A stretch of DNA of 64,000 nt from Coleofasciculus sp. FACHB-1120 (GCF_014698845.1 NZ_JACJTV010000011.1:116847-180846); one strand, 5' to 3'. Positions 35,996 through 47,338 are shown, counted from the stretch's first letter. Program-made: numbers and translations. Notes: generated by a model not told the origin, from the sequence alone.

Positions 35996-36702
35996 GGTGG
36001 GTTTCGGTGGGCAGGGGTTTAGGGTGAACGATAACAAGTAGCAGCTTCTAGACTTAGAATGTGAAGCTTGATTGCCTTTCTCGCATCCATTTCTTGCATC
36101 AGTGATGAAAAGCCTGTAGGGTTCTCGCGATCAGCCTCTTACTTGGGCAGGGGCATCCAGAAAAGGCTCTATAAATCTGATCCCATTCTGGTGTTCAAGG
36201 TATATTTCCTTGCTTAAATCATCCTTTAGGTAGATGTTTTTCTTATTTTTATTAATATGCCGAAGTTAACCGATAGTGAAAAACCGAGGCAAAGGTTAAG
36301 CTTTTTTGCGAACTTGAGTACAAAAAATTTGTAAAGCAGCGTCATACAAGCTCTGTGGCGGCGCACTTTTAACTAAAAAACATCTGGATAGAAATCTTCG
36401 TTTCAGGGTTTTACACATTTTAAACGGGTCTGGAGGGCGATCGCATTCTTTGAGCGCATTCTTTGTCGGTGGCGATGCAGCGACTCGCACCTGGTTTCTG
36501 AGCGATCGCGCTTTACCAAGCCGATGGTGCCCTCCTGACTTAATTAACTCGCTACGAATTTACTGAAATTCTTAATAATTCTGAGAATTTAACTAAATGT
36601 AAATTCGTAACAGCAAAACTGCCAAAAATCGAAAAGATACTTCATATCGTTTCTAAAAACAATTCGATAAGCTGAAAGAAGACAGAAAGTTGAGGAAATT
36701 AT
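35996..36702. other. Long intergenic region
   Basis: This 700-base gap has no convincing gene. A 64-codon minus frame at 36296-36490 has no ribosome site and unremarkable composition. HIP1-type GCGATCGC sites occur near 36437 and 36503. Confidence 0.45.
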
Positions 36703-37203
36703 ATGACCGCTTTTTCTAGCGCTGGATTAAAGCAACCAGCATGGCAAACAACCGTCACTTTTACGTTGGCTTTCTGGCTTAGTGGAAGCTTGCTTTTGGA
36801 CTGGGTAATTATGCCCAGTTTGTTTGCAACAGGGATGATGACTCAACCTGGATTTGCAACAGCTGGTTATTCAATTTTCTGGATTTTTAATCGGATTGAA
36901 TTATTATGTGCAGCCTTAGTATTAACGGGGCTGTTGGTTCTTCACCGCACTCATACAGGCTCTAATCTGGGAGGGCGCAAAGTAATTTTCTTATCCCTGT
37001 TCCTGCTGACAATTGCCATTATTGATACCTATTTCTTAACCCCACACATGAGCGCACTGGGGTTACAGCTCAATCTTTTTGAACCCGTTGCTGAGATTCC
37101 TGCCGGGATGAATCAAATGCACGGGGGCTACTGGACATTAGAAGCGTTGAAGTTGATTGCTAGCGGAACACTGTTGGGTTTGTGCTATCGCGATCGCGCT
37201 TAA
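36703..37203 (+). CDS. DUF4149-like four-helix membrane protein
   Basis: This 166-residue protein has four membrane helices (for example VTFTLAFWLSGSLLLDWVIM and VIFLSLFLLTIAIIDTYFL) and conserved-looking histidine/asparagine positions (LTPHMSAL, MNQMHGGYW). It resembles DUF4149/TMEM205-like proteins. Function is unknown. GAGGAAATTAT precedes the ATG. A bidirectional terminator separates it from dnaJ. Confidence 0.7.
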   Translation: MTAFSSAGLKQPAWQTTVTFTLAFWLSGSLLLDWVIMPSLFATGMMTQPGFATAGYSIFWIFNRIELLCAALVLTGLLVLHRTHTGSNLGGRKVIFLSLFLLTIAIIDTYFLTPHMSALGLQLNLFEPVAEIPAGMNQMHGGYWTLEALKLIASGTLLGLCYRDRA

Positions 37204-37258
37204 ACGCCAGTATTTTAATTGACGCCCGATACCGCCAGACTTCAGTCTGCGGCTATAC

Positions 37259-37293
37259 AAAAAATTAGCCCGCGCCAGCAGGGCTAATTTTTT
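37259..37293. terminator. Bidirectional terminator between convergent genes
   Basis: AAAAAATTAGCCC (37259-37271) pairs perfectly with GGGCTAATTTTTT (37281-37293) around a 9-nt loop. The dnaJ stop codon (37292-37294 on the minus strand) lies at the foot of the stem. It serves both the DUF4149 gene and dnaJ. Confidence 0.9.
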
Positions 37294-38293
37294 ATCGTTG
37301 AACTGGCAAATCAAGACGGGGCTTAAAGGTTTCGATTTGCCGCAGCTTTTCGTAGAGTTCCCGTTCTTCGGAAGTGACTGTTTTGGGAACTAGAACCTGA
37401 ATTTCGACTAACTGATCGCCGCGTGCGTCCCCTCTACCTGTTGGGTAGCCTTTCCCGGCAAGGCGGAGACGCTTCCCGTGTCCGACACCGCTGGGAAGCG
37501 TCATTTTCACCAAACCATCCAAGGTTGGCACTTCCACGGCTCCCCCCAACACTGCCTCGCTGGGAGTGACTGGCAATTGGCAGAAAATATCTGAGCCTTC
37601 TACTTGAAAGAAAGGGTGGGGCGATACGGTAATTTTCAGGTATAAGTCGCCGCCTTCAATGCCCTGACCCTTCAACCGGATGCGTTGCTCGTTGACCATT
37701 CCGGGCGGCATATCCACTTCGAGCGATCGCCCATCTTCCAGGCGAATCCGTTCGCGCCCTCCCTGATAAGCTTTTTCGAGGGGCATTGTCAGTCTGGCTT
37801 CGACATCGCGGCGGCTGGGGCGCGAATTCACGGTGTAGGATGTTTTTGTGTTACCAGGGCGGAAGGTATCGGATGCGGCAACTCGGTTGCTGGGGCTGGG
37901 TGCCTGGGTAGCTACACGGGTTTCCCGACGCCCTAACAGAGTATCGACAAAGCTGTTAAAGTCCGGGTAATCGTCGTATTTTAATTCCTGTGTGCCATTG
38001 CGACCGTTGGTGCGAGTCCCCCAGGCTTTAGTCCCCTTCGTCCCTTTTGCGCCCTTGAATCCACTCCGGTTCCAGAACCGGCTGAACTGATCGTATTGCG
38101 ATCGCTTACTCGCATCAGAAAGAACTTCGTAGGCCTCACCGATATCCTTGAACTTTTCTTCTGCTGCTTTGTCGCCAGGATTTAGGTCGGGGTGATACTG
38201 CCGAGCTAGCCGCCGATAAACTTTCTTAATTTCGTCGCCGGAGGCATCACGAGCAACGCCCAGCATCTGGTAGTAGTCCCGAAAATTTTGCAT
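37292..38293 (-). CDS. dnaJ: DnaJ-class co-chaperone (CbpA type)
   Basis: This 333-residue protein has a J domain at about residues 6-70 with the HPD motif ([10 protein letters not shown]), which stimulates the ATPase of Hsp70. A glycine-poor linker (about 75-170) follows, then the two C-terminal substrate-binding barrels ([14 protein letters not shown] ... [21 protein letters not shown]). There is no zinc-finger domain, so it is type II. It is downstream of dnaK on the same strand, 149 bases away; the pair probably acts together. No ribosome site is clear; instead a heptamer array lies directly upstream. Confidence 0.9.
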   Translation of the reverse strand: MQNFRDYYQMLGVARDASGDEIKKVYRRLARQYHPDLNPGDKAAEEKFKDIGEAYEVLSDASKRSQYDQFSRFWNRSGFKGAKGTKGTKAWGTRTNGRNGTQELKYDDYPDFNSFVDTLLGRRETRVATQAPSPSNRVAASDTFRPGNTKTSYTVNSRPSRRDVEARLTMPLEKAYQGGRERIRLEDGRSLEVDMPPGMVNEQRIRLKGQGIEGGDLYLKITVSPHPFFQVEGSDIFCQLPVTPSEAVLGGAVEVPTLDGLVKMTLPSGVGHGKRLRLAGKGYPTGRGDARGDQLVEIQVLVPKTVTSEERELYEKLRQIETFKPRLDLPVQR

Positions 38294-38306
38294 AGTTAAT
38301 TAACGA

Positions 38307-38341
38307 TTAGCTTTTAGCAATTAGCTTTTAGCGATTAGCTG
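38307..38341. repeat. Heptamer array upstream of dnaJ
   Basis: Five units (TTAGCTT, TTAGCAA, TTAGCTT, TTAGCGA, TTAGCTG) run at 38307-38341, ending 14 bases upstream of the dnaJ ATG on the minus strand. Confidence 0.85.
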
Positions 38342-38409
38342 ATTGAGTGCTGGATATTCACAGTTTTAGCAGAGAAATCCTCTCCTATTCGTGCGAGACC
38401 GCTTCAATG

Positions 38410-38443
38410 GCTAACCGCTAATCGCTAACAGCTATAGCTAATT
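38410..38443. repeat. Heptamer array abutting the dnaK stop
   Basis: Units GCTAACC, GCTAATC, GCTAACA, GCTATA (one base short) and GCTAATT run at 38410-38443, reaching into the dnaK stop codon. With the array at 38307-38341 it fills much of the dnaK-dnaJ spacer. Confidence 0.82.
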
Positions 38444-40668
38444 TACAGCCAATCATCATCATCATCCCAATCATCCTCAGGTTGAACGGTTCTCGAAGTC
38501 CGGCGGGGAGCGATGTCGCTATCCCGACTATACCGCTGACTGCCTGTACCGCTATTGCGACGGTCATCGTCATAGCGATCTTGATAACGGCTACCTTCTG
38601 AGCGATCTTGATAACGGCTACCTTCTGAGCGATCTTGATAACGGCTACCCTCCGAGCGATCTTGATAGCGGTTATTCTCATAGCGATCTTGATAACGGCT
38701 ACCCTCCGAGCGATCTTGATAACGGCTACCCTCCGAGCGATCTTGATAGCGGTTATTCTCATAGCGATCTTGTGCCGAGTTGCCAAACAAGGAATCGCCT
38801 TCGCCAGAAAACGTGCGACGGATCGATCCGAAAAAGTCGTCCTCGTCCTCCATTGATTCCATCCGCACCTCTCGGTTCAGCTCATAGAGAGCATCCTGGA
38901 GATCGCTTTGTGCCCGATCTACAGCCCGATCGTCATCGCGGGCAATACTCTGACGCAGTTCCTGCACCATGTTCTCAATGCGACGTCGCTGACCAGCAGC
39001 AAACTGCATTCCAAAGGTCAGCGCCACCTCTTTCAGTTGCCGTTCCGCACTGAAAGCCAGTGCTTCGGCGCGGTTGCGCTTCTCTACCCGTTCGCGCCGT
39101 TCCCGATCTGTTGAGGCGTATTGCTCGGCTTCCTGAATCATCCGGTTAACTTCCGATTCGCTTAAAGTGGAAGCCCCTTGAACGGTGATGCTCTGCTCTC
39201 GCCCTGTCGTTCGGTCTAACGCCGTCACCTGTAAAATGCCGTTGGCATCAATATCAAAAGATACCTGAACTTGGGGCACTCCTCGCGGTGCTGGGGGAAT
39301 GCCAGTGAGCTTAAACCGCCCTAGCGACTTGTTATCAGCCGCCATTTCCCGTTCCCCTTGGAGTACGTGAACTTCCACTAAAGTTTGGTTATTTTCAGCG
39401 GTCGAGAAGATATCCGATCGCCGCACGGGTATCGTCGTGTTGCGAGGGATGAGTTTTTTCATCACGCCGCCTATTGTTTCCAGTCCTAGGGACAAAGGCG
39501 TGACATCCAACAACAGCACGTCTTTGACCTCACCGGCGAGGATTCCCGCTTGAATTGCGGCACCCACTGCCACCACTTCATCTGGGTTAACGTTCTCGTT
39601 CGGTTCCCTGTCAATTAAGCTGCGAACTAGCTGTTTCACCAAGGGAATGCGAGTCGAACCGCCCACTAACACCACTTCGTCAATCTTGGAGGGGTTAAGA
39701 CCAGAATCTACTAAAGCGCGTTTGACGGGTACCTTCAATCGGCTCACCAAATCCCCACACAATCCTTCAAATTGCGCCCTCGTTAGCCTGGTTTCTAAGT
39801 GGACGGGGCCTTCTTCCGTGGCAGTGAGAAAAGGTAAGTTAATATCCGTGACTGTGACGCCAGATAGCTCAATTTTGGCTTTTTCGGCGGCTTCCGTGAG
39901 GCGTTGTAAGGCTTGGCGATCGCGTCTGAGATCCACCCCTTCTTTTTCCATAAACTCTTCTGCCAGCCAATCCACAATTTTCCGGTCAAAATCGTTACCG
40001 CCTAATTGCGTGTCACCACTGGTGGCTTTCACCTCAAACACTCCATCCCCCACTTCCAGGATGGAAACATCAAATGTACCGCCGCCCAAGTCAAATACCA
40101 GAATTGTCTGAGTATCCTGGCGATCCAAACCATAAGCCAACGATGCAGCCGTTGGCTCATTGAGAATCCGCAATACCTCTAACCCCGCAATCCGCCCAGC
40201 ATCTCGCGTCGCTTGCCGCTGGGAATCATTGAAATAAGCGGGAACTGTAATCACTGCGCCCGTCACTGGCTGTCCCAGATAACGACTCGCCTCATCTGCC
40301 AACTTTTTCAGCACCATCGACGAGATTTCTTCTGGAGTAAATTCCCGCTTTAGTCTGGGGCACTTGACTTTAATATTGCCCTCGTCATCCCGCCGAATCG
40401 TGTAGGGAACTTGCTTCGAGGTGGGGCTGAGTTCAGCATACTTGCGTCCGATGTACCGTTTTACCGCATAAAACGTATTTTGTGGGTTTAGAACGGCTTG
40501 CCGCCGCGCCATTTGTCCAACTAGGCGTTCCCCGTCTTTGCTGAAGCCTACCACGGAGGGAGTAGTCCTCATGCCTTCCGCATTGGCAATGACAACGGGC
40601 TTGCCGCCTTCCATGACAGCTACGACTGAGTTGGTTGTTCCGAGGTCAATGCCGACTACCTTGCCCAT
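38443..40668 (-). CDS. dnaK: Hsp70 chaperone DnaK with repeat-bearing C-terminal extension
   Basis: This 741-residue Hsp70 has the ATPase signatures GIDLGTTNS at residue 6, [11 protein letters not shown] near 200 and [10 protein letters not shown] near 340, and a substrate-binding domain from about 390. The tail beyond residue 620 is much longer than in E. coli DnaK. It contains seven 9-residue repeats, SEGSRYQDR or YENNRYQDR, and ends in an acidic WDDDDDWL. A long tail plus a following dnaJ resembles cyanobacterial DnaK3, which is linked to thylakoid membranes, so DnaK3 identity is an inference. AAGGAG lies upstream of the ATG at long spacing. Confidence 0.92.
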   Translation of the reverse strand: MGKVVGIDLGTTNSVVAVMEGGKPVVIANAEGMRTTPSVVGFSKDGERLVGQMARRQAVLNPQNTFYAVKRYIGRKYAELSPTSKQVPYTIRRDDEGNIKVKCPRLKREFTPEEISSMVLKKLADEASRYLGQPVTGAVITVPAYFNDSQRQATRDAGRIAGLEVLRILNEPTAASLAYGLDRQDTQTILVFDLGGGTFDVSILEVGDGVFEVKATSGDTQLGGNDFDRKIVDWLAEEFMEKEGVDLRRDRQALQRLTEAAEKAKIELSGVTVTDINLPFLTATEEGPVHLETRLTRAQFEGLCGDLVSRLKVPVKRALVDSGLNPSKIDEVVLVGGSTRIPLVKQLVRSLIDREPNENVNPDEVVAVGAAIQAGILAGEVKDVLLLDVTPLSLGLETIGGVMKKLIPRNTTIPVRRSDIFSTAENNQTLVEVHVLQGEREMAADNKSLGRFKLTGIPPAPRGVPQVQVSFDIDANGILQVTALDRTTGREQSITVQGASTLSESEVNRMIQEAEQYASTDRERRERVEKRNRAEALAFSAERQLKEVALTFGMQFAAGQRRRIENMVQELRQSIARDDDRAVDRAQSDLQDALYELNREVRMESMEDEDDFFGSIRRTFSGEGDSLFGNSAQDRYENNRYQDRSEGSRYQDRSEGSRYQDRYENNRYQDRSEGSRYQDRSEGSRYQDRSEGSRYQDRYDDDRRNSGTGSQRYSRDSDIAPRRTSRTVQPEDDWDDDDDWL
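38574..38762 (-). repeat. Seven 27-bp tandem repeats in dnaK
   Basis: Seven consecutive 27-base units, each beginning AGCGATCTTGATA on the plus strand, occur in two variants: one ends GGCTACCNTCNG, the other GGTTATTCTCAT. They are in frame and encode SEGSRYQDR and YENNRYQDR. Order (plus strand): three of the first, one of the second, two of the first, one of the second, then a partial copy. Confidence 0.92.
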
Positions 40669-40773
40669 GCGATTCGTGTTCTCCTTACCTAAGTTAATAT
40701 ATTGAGAACAATTTGCTGGATTTATTCTATCTTGCTGTCAGGAATGCACAGTAGCAGGCAAGAGAGAAACTCA

Positions 40774-42207
40774 ATGATATATCGACTCTTTATTATTTTT
40801 TCTGCGAATCATCGCTTCTTGTCCCGCTTTACTGCCGTCGTGGCAGGATGTTTACTATCCATTGGCTGTTCGGCAACGCCAGCACCCCAAACCCCCCCTA
40901 CGAGCCTGCTGGTTCAGCCCTCATCTGCCACAACAGCAGCGACTAAGAGTGATTCCTTGTCGCAGGCAATTAACCAAGCTAACAGCGCTGCTAACCAGGC
41001 TCAAGCGGCTGAATCGGCGGCGGACTGGGATGAAGTTGCCCAAACATGGATAAGCGCGATCGCATCCCTGCAAGCCGTACCACCCGACAGTCCCCAACGA
41101 GTCTATGCCCAGAAGAAAATTATCGAGTATATGGGTTCGTTACAGGTAGCCCAACAAAGAACTGATGCAACCAGCTTTCAGTTAAAATACCCCACCTTTA
41201 ACAACCAGTTGCTTGATAATCAGCTAGTTCTTTATCTGTCCTACATCGCTGCCGTTGGCCCACCAGATATTTTAATTGTAGGCAGTTCCCGCTCTTTGCA
41301 GGGAGTCGATCCCAAACAGATGCAGCAAGCTTTAGCTGCTAAAGGCTTTAGAGGATTGAAAATTTTCAACTTCGGGGTGAATGGCGCGACTGCCCAAGTG
41401 ATTGATTTGTTGCTCCGGAGAATCTTAACCGAAGATCAGTTGCCAAAACTCATTGTGTGGGCGGATGGAGTGCGAGCCTTTAACAGCGGGCGTGTGGATC
41501 GGACTTATAATCTGATTTTGGCTTCTCCGGGCTACAAGCGCTTATTAAGAGGCGATCGCCCTTATAGTAATATTCCGCCCTCTAGGCGTCCGGAGGCACC
41601 AGAAACGGCAACTGCCTCTCCCAACCCTAGCTGGGTTGCTGATACCAACTTAGGCGAAATTCCCCAGGACGGAAACCAAGTCAATTCCACCCTTTTGAAT
41701 ACTCCATCCTCCAGCGAGACCAGCGAGACAATCCTGATTCAAAATACTCTAGGAGGTTTGACTCCCGACTACTCGGCAGCGGCAATCAACCCCGATGGAT
41801 TTCTCCCCGTAAATATTCGATTCAATCCTGCTATTTACTATCGGCAAAAGCCACGAGTTGCAGGCGCTTATGACAGTGATTACAGTGCCTTCCAACTCGG
41901 AGGTAAACAGGAGGTAGCGTTAAATAATTTGATGCTGTTTACCAAGCAGCGTCGGATTCCCGTATTTTTCATCAACCTGCCTTTAAGTAGAGATTATTTA
42001 GACCGAACTCGCCTCAGAGCTGAGCAACGATTTAGATCTTATATGGTTCGCCAATCTAGTGCGAAAGGCTTCATTTTTCTCGACTTATCCAGACAATGGA
42101 CAAACCAAAATGGCTATTTTGCAGACCCCAGCCATCTAAATCGCTATGGTGCGGCTGTTATCGGTCGCCAAATTGCTGCCGATACTAGAATTCCCTGGCC
42201 TCGCTAG
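40774..42207 (+). CDS. SGNH-hydrolase-like lipoprotein
   Basis: This 477-residue protein has a likely lipoprotein signal (VVAGCLLSIGC, cysteine 32), a low-complexity linker and an SGNH/DUF1574-like domain: ILIVGSSRSLQGVDP carries the nucleophile serine, FNFGVNGATAQ the block II glycine, VFFINLPLSRDY a later strand, and FADPSHLNRYGA the catalytic Asp-x-x-His. It could be an esterase or acyltransferase acting on an envelope polysaccharide. It is divergent from dnaK. An in-frame TTG lies at 40702, but ATG 40774 fits the signal peptide better. Confidence 0.75.
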   Translation: MIYRLFIIFSANHRFLSRFTAVVAGCLLSIGCSATPAPQTPPTSLLVQPSSATTAATKSDSLSQAINQANSAANQAQAAESAADWDEVAQTWISAIASLQAVPPDSPQRVYAQKKIIEYMGSLQVAQQRTDATSFQLKYPTFNNQLLDNQLVLYLSYIAAVGPPDILIVGSSRSLQGVDPKQMQQALAAKGFRGLKIFNFGVNGATAQVIDLLLRRILTEDQLPKLIVWADGVRAFNSGRVDRTYNLILASPGYKRLLRGDRPYSNIPPSRRPEAPETATASPNPSWVADTNLGEIPQDGNQVNSTLLNTPSSSETSETILIQNTLGGLTPDYSAAAINPDGFLPVNIRFNPAIYYRQKPRVAGAYDSDYSAFQLGGKQEVALNNLMLFTKQRRIPVFFINLPLSRDYLDRTRLRAEQRFRSYMVRQSSAKGFIFLDLSRQWTNQNGYFADPSHLNRYGAAVIGRQIAADTRIPWPR

Positions 42208-42358
42208 ACAAAATATCGTCCGCTCTATCGACTGCTGGAGCTAAACAAGCAAAGTTTGACAACGGAGTCCGACGGCGGACGATTACTATTTATTCTGTGT
42301 TTAGTGTAATTGATAAAATTATATTCTTGGCGATTAAATTTGTTCTCCTTCTAATCCC

Positions 42359-42760
42359 CTAAAACTCTTCACCTTCATCCAAATCTAAATAAGGATTAGG
42401 ATTAACCCCCTGCTGTATGGTTACTTCATGCTCATAAAAAGCTTGAGAATTTGGAGGATAACAGAGAACAAATCTAGTCTGTTTAATTTCGACAGTATCT
42501 TCCAGTCGAGTTTGGATGTAAATTACTTTTTTTAATAGCCGCTGATAGATGACTAAGCTGGGGCAGATAACAACTAATTCAGTCGTTCCAGTATCGTGTT
42601 GAGTGATTCTCCACTCACAATGGCTAAACAACGCTTTTAGAGAACCATTTAGCTTTTCATACAGGCGGTGCCTTTGAGCGCGTACTGCTGTAAGCTCCCT
42701 TGCCAGCGCCCTATCTCGTTCGCTGAGTGGTTGAGGTGCATCGGGGTTATCGTGGCTCAT
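42359..42760 (-). CDS. Conserved-looking cyanobacterial protein of unknown function
   Basis: I do not recognise this 133-residue soluble protein. It has a helical N-terminal half (PLSERDRALARELTAVRAQR) and a mixed alpha/beta C-terminal half with LVVICPSLVIYQRLLKKV and RFVLCYPPN, and ends acidic. The start is set at 42760 because AGGAAAG lies seven bases upstream. It is divergent from crtP across about 200 bases that contain a TATAAT at 42910-42915 reading toward crtP. Confidence 0.65.
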   Translation of the reverse strand: MSHDNPDAPQPLSERDRALARELTAVRAQRHRLYEKLNGSLKALFSHCEWRITQHDTGTTELVVICPSLVIYQRLLKKVIYIQTRLEDTVEIKQTRFVLCYPPNSQAFYEHEVTIQQGVNPNPYLDLDEGEEF

Positions 42761-42909
42761 CGGTCTTTCCTGGGGGTTCAGCTTGAGCATAATGATTTCT
42801 CATTATTGCCCCGATCCGATCGCAGCGAGTATTCACCAATCGGAAGAGGGTGGCAGCTTTGTAGAGATTTGCAGTGGTGTAGCGCTATCTTCTGTAACGA
42901 AATGCAACG

Positions 42910-42915
42910 TATAAT
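42910..42915 (+). promoter_or_regulatory. Consensus -10 box upstream of crtP
   Basis: A perfect TATAAT lies 44 bases before the crtP ATG. The expected -35 position is poor (ATCTTC), so activation or an extended element would be needed. Confidence 0.4.
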
Positions 42916-42917
42916 GA

Positions 42918-44393
<1,476 letters not shown>

Positions 44394-44512
44394 TGGTTAG
44401 GGGGAAAGAGTCTACTCCCGAATATCTGACTATCTATTACCTGCTACCGAAGAACCATAGACTCACGACAATTGACAACGGACAACTGACACATCTCTCA
44501 GCCTTGTATTGA

Positions 44513-45442
44513 ATGCTGCAACTGTCTAATTTCCCGCGCATGAGAACGCTGGCTTCAATAGAGGACGCTTACCAACTCTGTCGCCAGATTACGGCTAAGT
44601 ACGCAAAGACGTTTTATCTGGGTACGCTGCTGATGCCAGCAGCCAAGCGTCGTGCCATCTGGGCAATTTATGCTTGGTGTCGTCGCACCGATGAACTGGT
44701 GGACGGTGCCTCAGCCGCGATTACGACTCCTGAAACTTTGGATCGTTGGGAAAAACAGCTAGAATCTGTTTTTGCTGGCGAACCTCTAGACGATCCGGAT
44801 GTGGCTTTGGTTGATACGCTGGAACGCTTCCCGATGGAGATTGAGCCATTTCGGGATATGATTGCGGGTCAGCGAATGGATCTCTACCGCAGCCGATACG
44901 AAACGTTTGAGGAACTCAATCTTTACTGCTATCGGGTTGCCGGTACGGTGGGGTTGATGTCTACTGCGGTGATGGGCGTCGATACGGAACCGTATACAGC
45001 ACCTTGGAAGCGCCATCAAGAGATTTATGTTCCGACCCAAGAAGCGATCGCGCTTGGCATTGCCAACCAACTCACCAATATTCTGCGAGATGTCGGAGAA
45101 GACGCCCGTCGGGGTCGCATTTACTTGCCTCTCGAAGAATTAGCGTTATTTAACTACACCGAACAGGATCTAATGAATGGCGTAGTCGATGAGCGATGGC
45201 GCGAATTGATGCGTTTCCAAATTCAACGGGCACGTAAATTCTACGTTGAAGCCGAACAGGGGATTGGTGCCCTTAGCCCCGACGCTCGTTGGCCGGTTGC
45301 GGCGGCTTTAATCCTCTATAGCCAAATTCTCGATCGGATTGAACGCAATCAGTACGATGTATTTAGCACTAGAGCTTACGTTCCGACTTCCCGGAAGCTG
45401 CTGAGTTTACCAGCGGCTTGGTTGAGGGCGCAGGTTCTATAA
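44513..45442 (+). CDS. crtB: Phytoene synthase
   Basis: This 309-residue squalene/phytoene synthase joins two geranylgeranyl diphosphates into phytoene, the first committed carotenoid step. The two aspartate-rich motifs are visible: RRTDELVDG near residue 62 and NILRDVGEDARRGRIYLP near 190. The start MLQLSNFPRMRTLASIEDAY matches cyanobacterial CrtB. It is the downstream gene of the crtP-crtB pair. A long hairpin follows the stop. Confidence 0.94.
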   Translation: MLQLSNFPRMRTLASIEDAYQLCRQITAKYAKTFYLGTLLMPAAKRRAIWAIYAWCRRTDELVDGASAAITTPETLDRWEKQLESVFAGEPLDDPDVALVDTLERFPMEIEPFRDMIAGQRMDLYRSRYETFEELNLYCYRVAGTVGLMSTAVMGVDTEPYTAPWKRHQEIYVPTQEAIALGIANQLTNILRDVGEDARRGRIYLPLEELALFNYTEQDLMNGVVDERWRELMRFQIQRARKFYVEAEQGIGALSPDARWPVAAALILYSQILDRIERNQYDVFSTRAYVPTSRKLLSLPAAWLRAQVL

Positions 45443-45555
45443 CTCTGTGGCACTGACGACTGTGCCGCTGGTGACTTGTACCACTAGCAACAACCAGAGG
45501 AAAATCAACTCACGTCTGTAAACCCTATGTTTTTGGGATTAGCCATTCCCGATTT

Positions 45556-45591
45556 CAAGTCCGTTTATTGAGCAATCGATAAACGGACTTG
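45556..45591. terminator. Long hairpin downstream of crtB
   Basis: CAAGTCCGTTTAT (45556-45568) pairs perfectly with 45579-45591. Further pairs (one G-T) extend the stem to 16 bp, closed by a GCAA tetraloop (GNRA type). No T-run follows, so it may be an RNA-stabilising 3' structure or an attenuated terminator shared with the convergent gene. Confidence 0.6.
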
Positions 45592-45697
45592 CTCCTATTC
45601 AATCCTTTGACAGCCTAAAATCAACCCAGAATGCGGCTCAGGTTGCCTCTAATCGGTAACATATGTGGTTAGAAGAGAATGCGATCGCTCTCGTTCT

Positions 45698-46057
45698 TCA
45701 AGCCTTGTCAGCACCATCAGCAATCTCTGGCGGTAATTCAAAGCAGCCATCTTCCCCCGGCGGGAAGTCTAGCACTTGCAGCACAGCATTGATATTTAAC
45801 GCCCCATAGATATGAGGAAAACATTCTCCTTCGTCGAATCCCTCATATCGGATTTCTGCCTCAACTGCTTCCGATTCAAGGCACAGGAGGACTAAGCCCG
45901 TTTGGGAAGGAAAAAAGCGATTCGCGACTTTGATAACTTGCGCTGGAGTTGAGCAGTGGATAAAACCCTCCGACTCCAAGGTATCGCCGCAATATTTTTT
46001 AGTTGATTTTGCTTCTTCCCACTGTTCGCGCTTCGTGATGTGCAAAATAATACTCAT
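45698..46057 (-). CDS. DUF952 family protein
   Basis: This 119-residue protein matches DUF952, a small cytosolic family of unknown activity. Its hallmarks are the start ILHITKREQWEEA, GFIHCSTPAQVIKVANRFF with its His-Cys-Ser, LVLLCLE and the FPHIYGALNINAVLQV block. Related folds are glutathione S-transferase-like only by annotation lore, which I would not rely on. It is downstream of the PhzF-like gene on the same strand, 235 bases away. Confidence 0.85.
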   Translation of the reverse strand: MSIILHITKREQWEEAKSTKKYCGDTLESEGFIHCSTPAQVIKVANRFFPSQTGLVLLCLESEAVEAEIRYEGFDEGECFPHIYGALNINAVLQVLDFPPGEDGCFELPPEIADGADKA

Positions 46058-46292
46058 AAACTGTTCCTAAAATTATTAATTTTAAAATCCAATTCGTAAG
46101 AGATAGACCCCTATTTACGTCTAAGAATAGATGCAAAGTCCGGTTTCCTTCAGGCTAAAAGTTTTAGCCTGTGTAGATTGGGCTGAGACCCGAAACCCAA
46201 TAGATTAAAACATTTGATGGATTTTGCTAAGCCAAACCCAATCTACAAGTCTGCTTAACTAAACCGGATTGAGCCAAAGCAAATCTCGTCGG

Positions 46293-47180
46293 TTAGACGA
46301 ATTCCCCTTTGGCAACTAAAATCACCTTACCACCCACCGCTACTTCAATAGACTCAGCATTTTTTTGAGCTTTTAACAATAACAAAGAAGGTCTGCCAAT
46401 TTCATATCCTTGCTCAACTTTGAGATCAATCGTCTCTGCTCCAAAATAGGAATGCTGAACCAAATAACCCGCTAAACAACCATTCGCACTTCCTGTAGCA
46501 GGATCTTCGGAAATTCCGGCATACTCGGCAAACACGCGCACGCTTAAGTCATTCTCTGACTTATGAGTTTCAGGGCAGAAAACTAATATACATTTACCTT
46601 GAGTATCACGAACCAAATCAAAATATTTATCCTTATTTATCTTGATTCGCTTTAAAGATTGGTGCGTTTTTAAGGGAACGATAATAAAGGGAACTCCCGT
46701 AGAAACTTCTTGAATTGGGAATCGAGAATCTATCTCGCTGGGTTCTAAATTCAAAACTTGGGCGAGTGCCTCTCTCTCGAAGGTTTGGGTAAAAATAGGT
46801 GGTTTTTGCTGCATCCACAACCATTCTACTGCTTGCTCTGCATAATGCAGCGATACGGGGATTTGCCCAACCTTCAGATTTAAAATTAAGTTTTCAACCG
46901 GCTGCTTAATAATTTCGTTTTGCAAAATATAGGCAGTTCCTAAAGTAGGATGACCCGCGAATGGTAATTCTTGCTCCGGCGTGAAAATTCGCACATCATA
47001 ACCCCCATCTCGAACCACAAGAGAGGTTACAAAAGTGGTTTCTGAATAGTTCGTTTCTTTAGCAATTCTTTGCATCTGAGCATCAGTAATATCACCGACA
47101 TCCGTAAAGACGGCTAGCTGATTACCCGTGTATTTTCCTACGGCAAAAACATCAACAATGTAAAAGTTGAGGGGCTTCAT
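46293..47180 (-). CDS. PhzF-family isomerase-like protein
   Basis: This 295-residue protein has the two-domain PhzF fold. Conserved blocks are GNQLAVF, ETNYSETTFV with the catalytic glutamate, FAGHPTLGTAYIL and EDPATGSANGCLAGYL. PhzF isomerises a dihydro-anthranilate in phenazine synthesis, but no phenazine genes are here; most homologues have unknown substrates. The start is set at 47180 (MKPLNFYIVDVFAVG). It is divergent from the RlpA-like gene across the dyad at 47261-47285. Confidence 0.9.
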   Translation of the reverse strand: MKPLNFYIVDVFAVGKYTGNQLAVFTDVGDITDAQMQRIAKETNYSETTFVTSLVVRDGGYDVRIFTPEQELPFAGHPTLGTAYILQNEIIKQPVENLILNLKVGQIPVSLHYAEQAVEWLWMQQKPPIFTQTFEREALAQVLNLEPSEIDSRFPIQEVSTGVPFIIVPLKTHQSLKRIKINKDKYFDLVRDTQGKCILVFCPETHKSENDLSVRVFAEYAGISEDPATGSANGCLAGYLVQHSYFGAETIDLKVEQGYEIGRPSLLLLKAQKNAESIEVAVGGKVILVAKGEFV

Positions 47181-47260
47181 ACTTGTCAAAATCGCTACTG
47201 TGTGGTTTATTAACAAAGGCTGGGATCGCGTCAAAATGCACAACTCAGCCGGAGGGAAGA

Positions 47261-47287
47261 TATACCAAAGAAGGAGGTTGGTATACT
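47261..47287. promoter_or_regulatory. Operator-like dyad overlapping an extended -10 promoter
   Basis: TATACCAA (47261-47268) and TTGGTATA (47278-47285) form a perfect 8-bp dyad with a 9-base spacer. The right arm overlaps an extended -10 element (TGG then TATACT, 47279-47287) directed at the RlpA-like gene, about 45 bases before its start. A regulator bound here would block that promoter and could also affect the divergent PhzF-like gene. Confidence 0.6.
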
Positions 47288-47338
47288 AGAGAACGTTTGC
47301 AAATCCAGAGTGCATTGTAATTAAAGATATTTTTGCCA

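Noticed and set aside
36296..36490. 64-codon minus-strand frame in a long gap
   Set aside because: No ribosome site, no promoter, and proline/arginine/cysteine-rich chance-like composition.
38418..38786. 122-codon frame of repeating [13 protein letters not shown] units
   Set aside because: It is the alternate-frame translation of the 27-bp repeats in dnaK.
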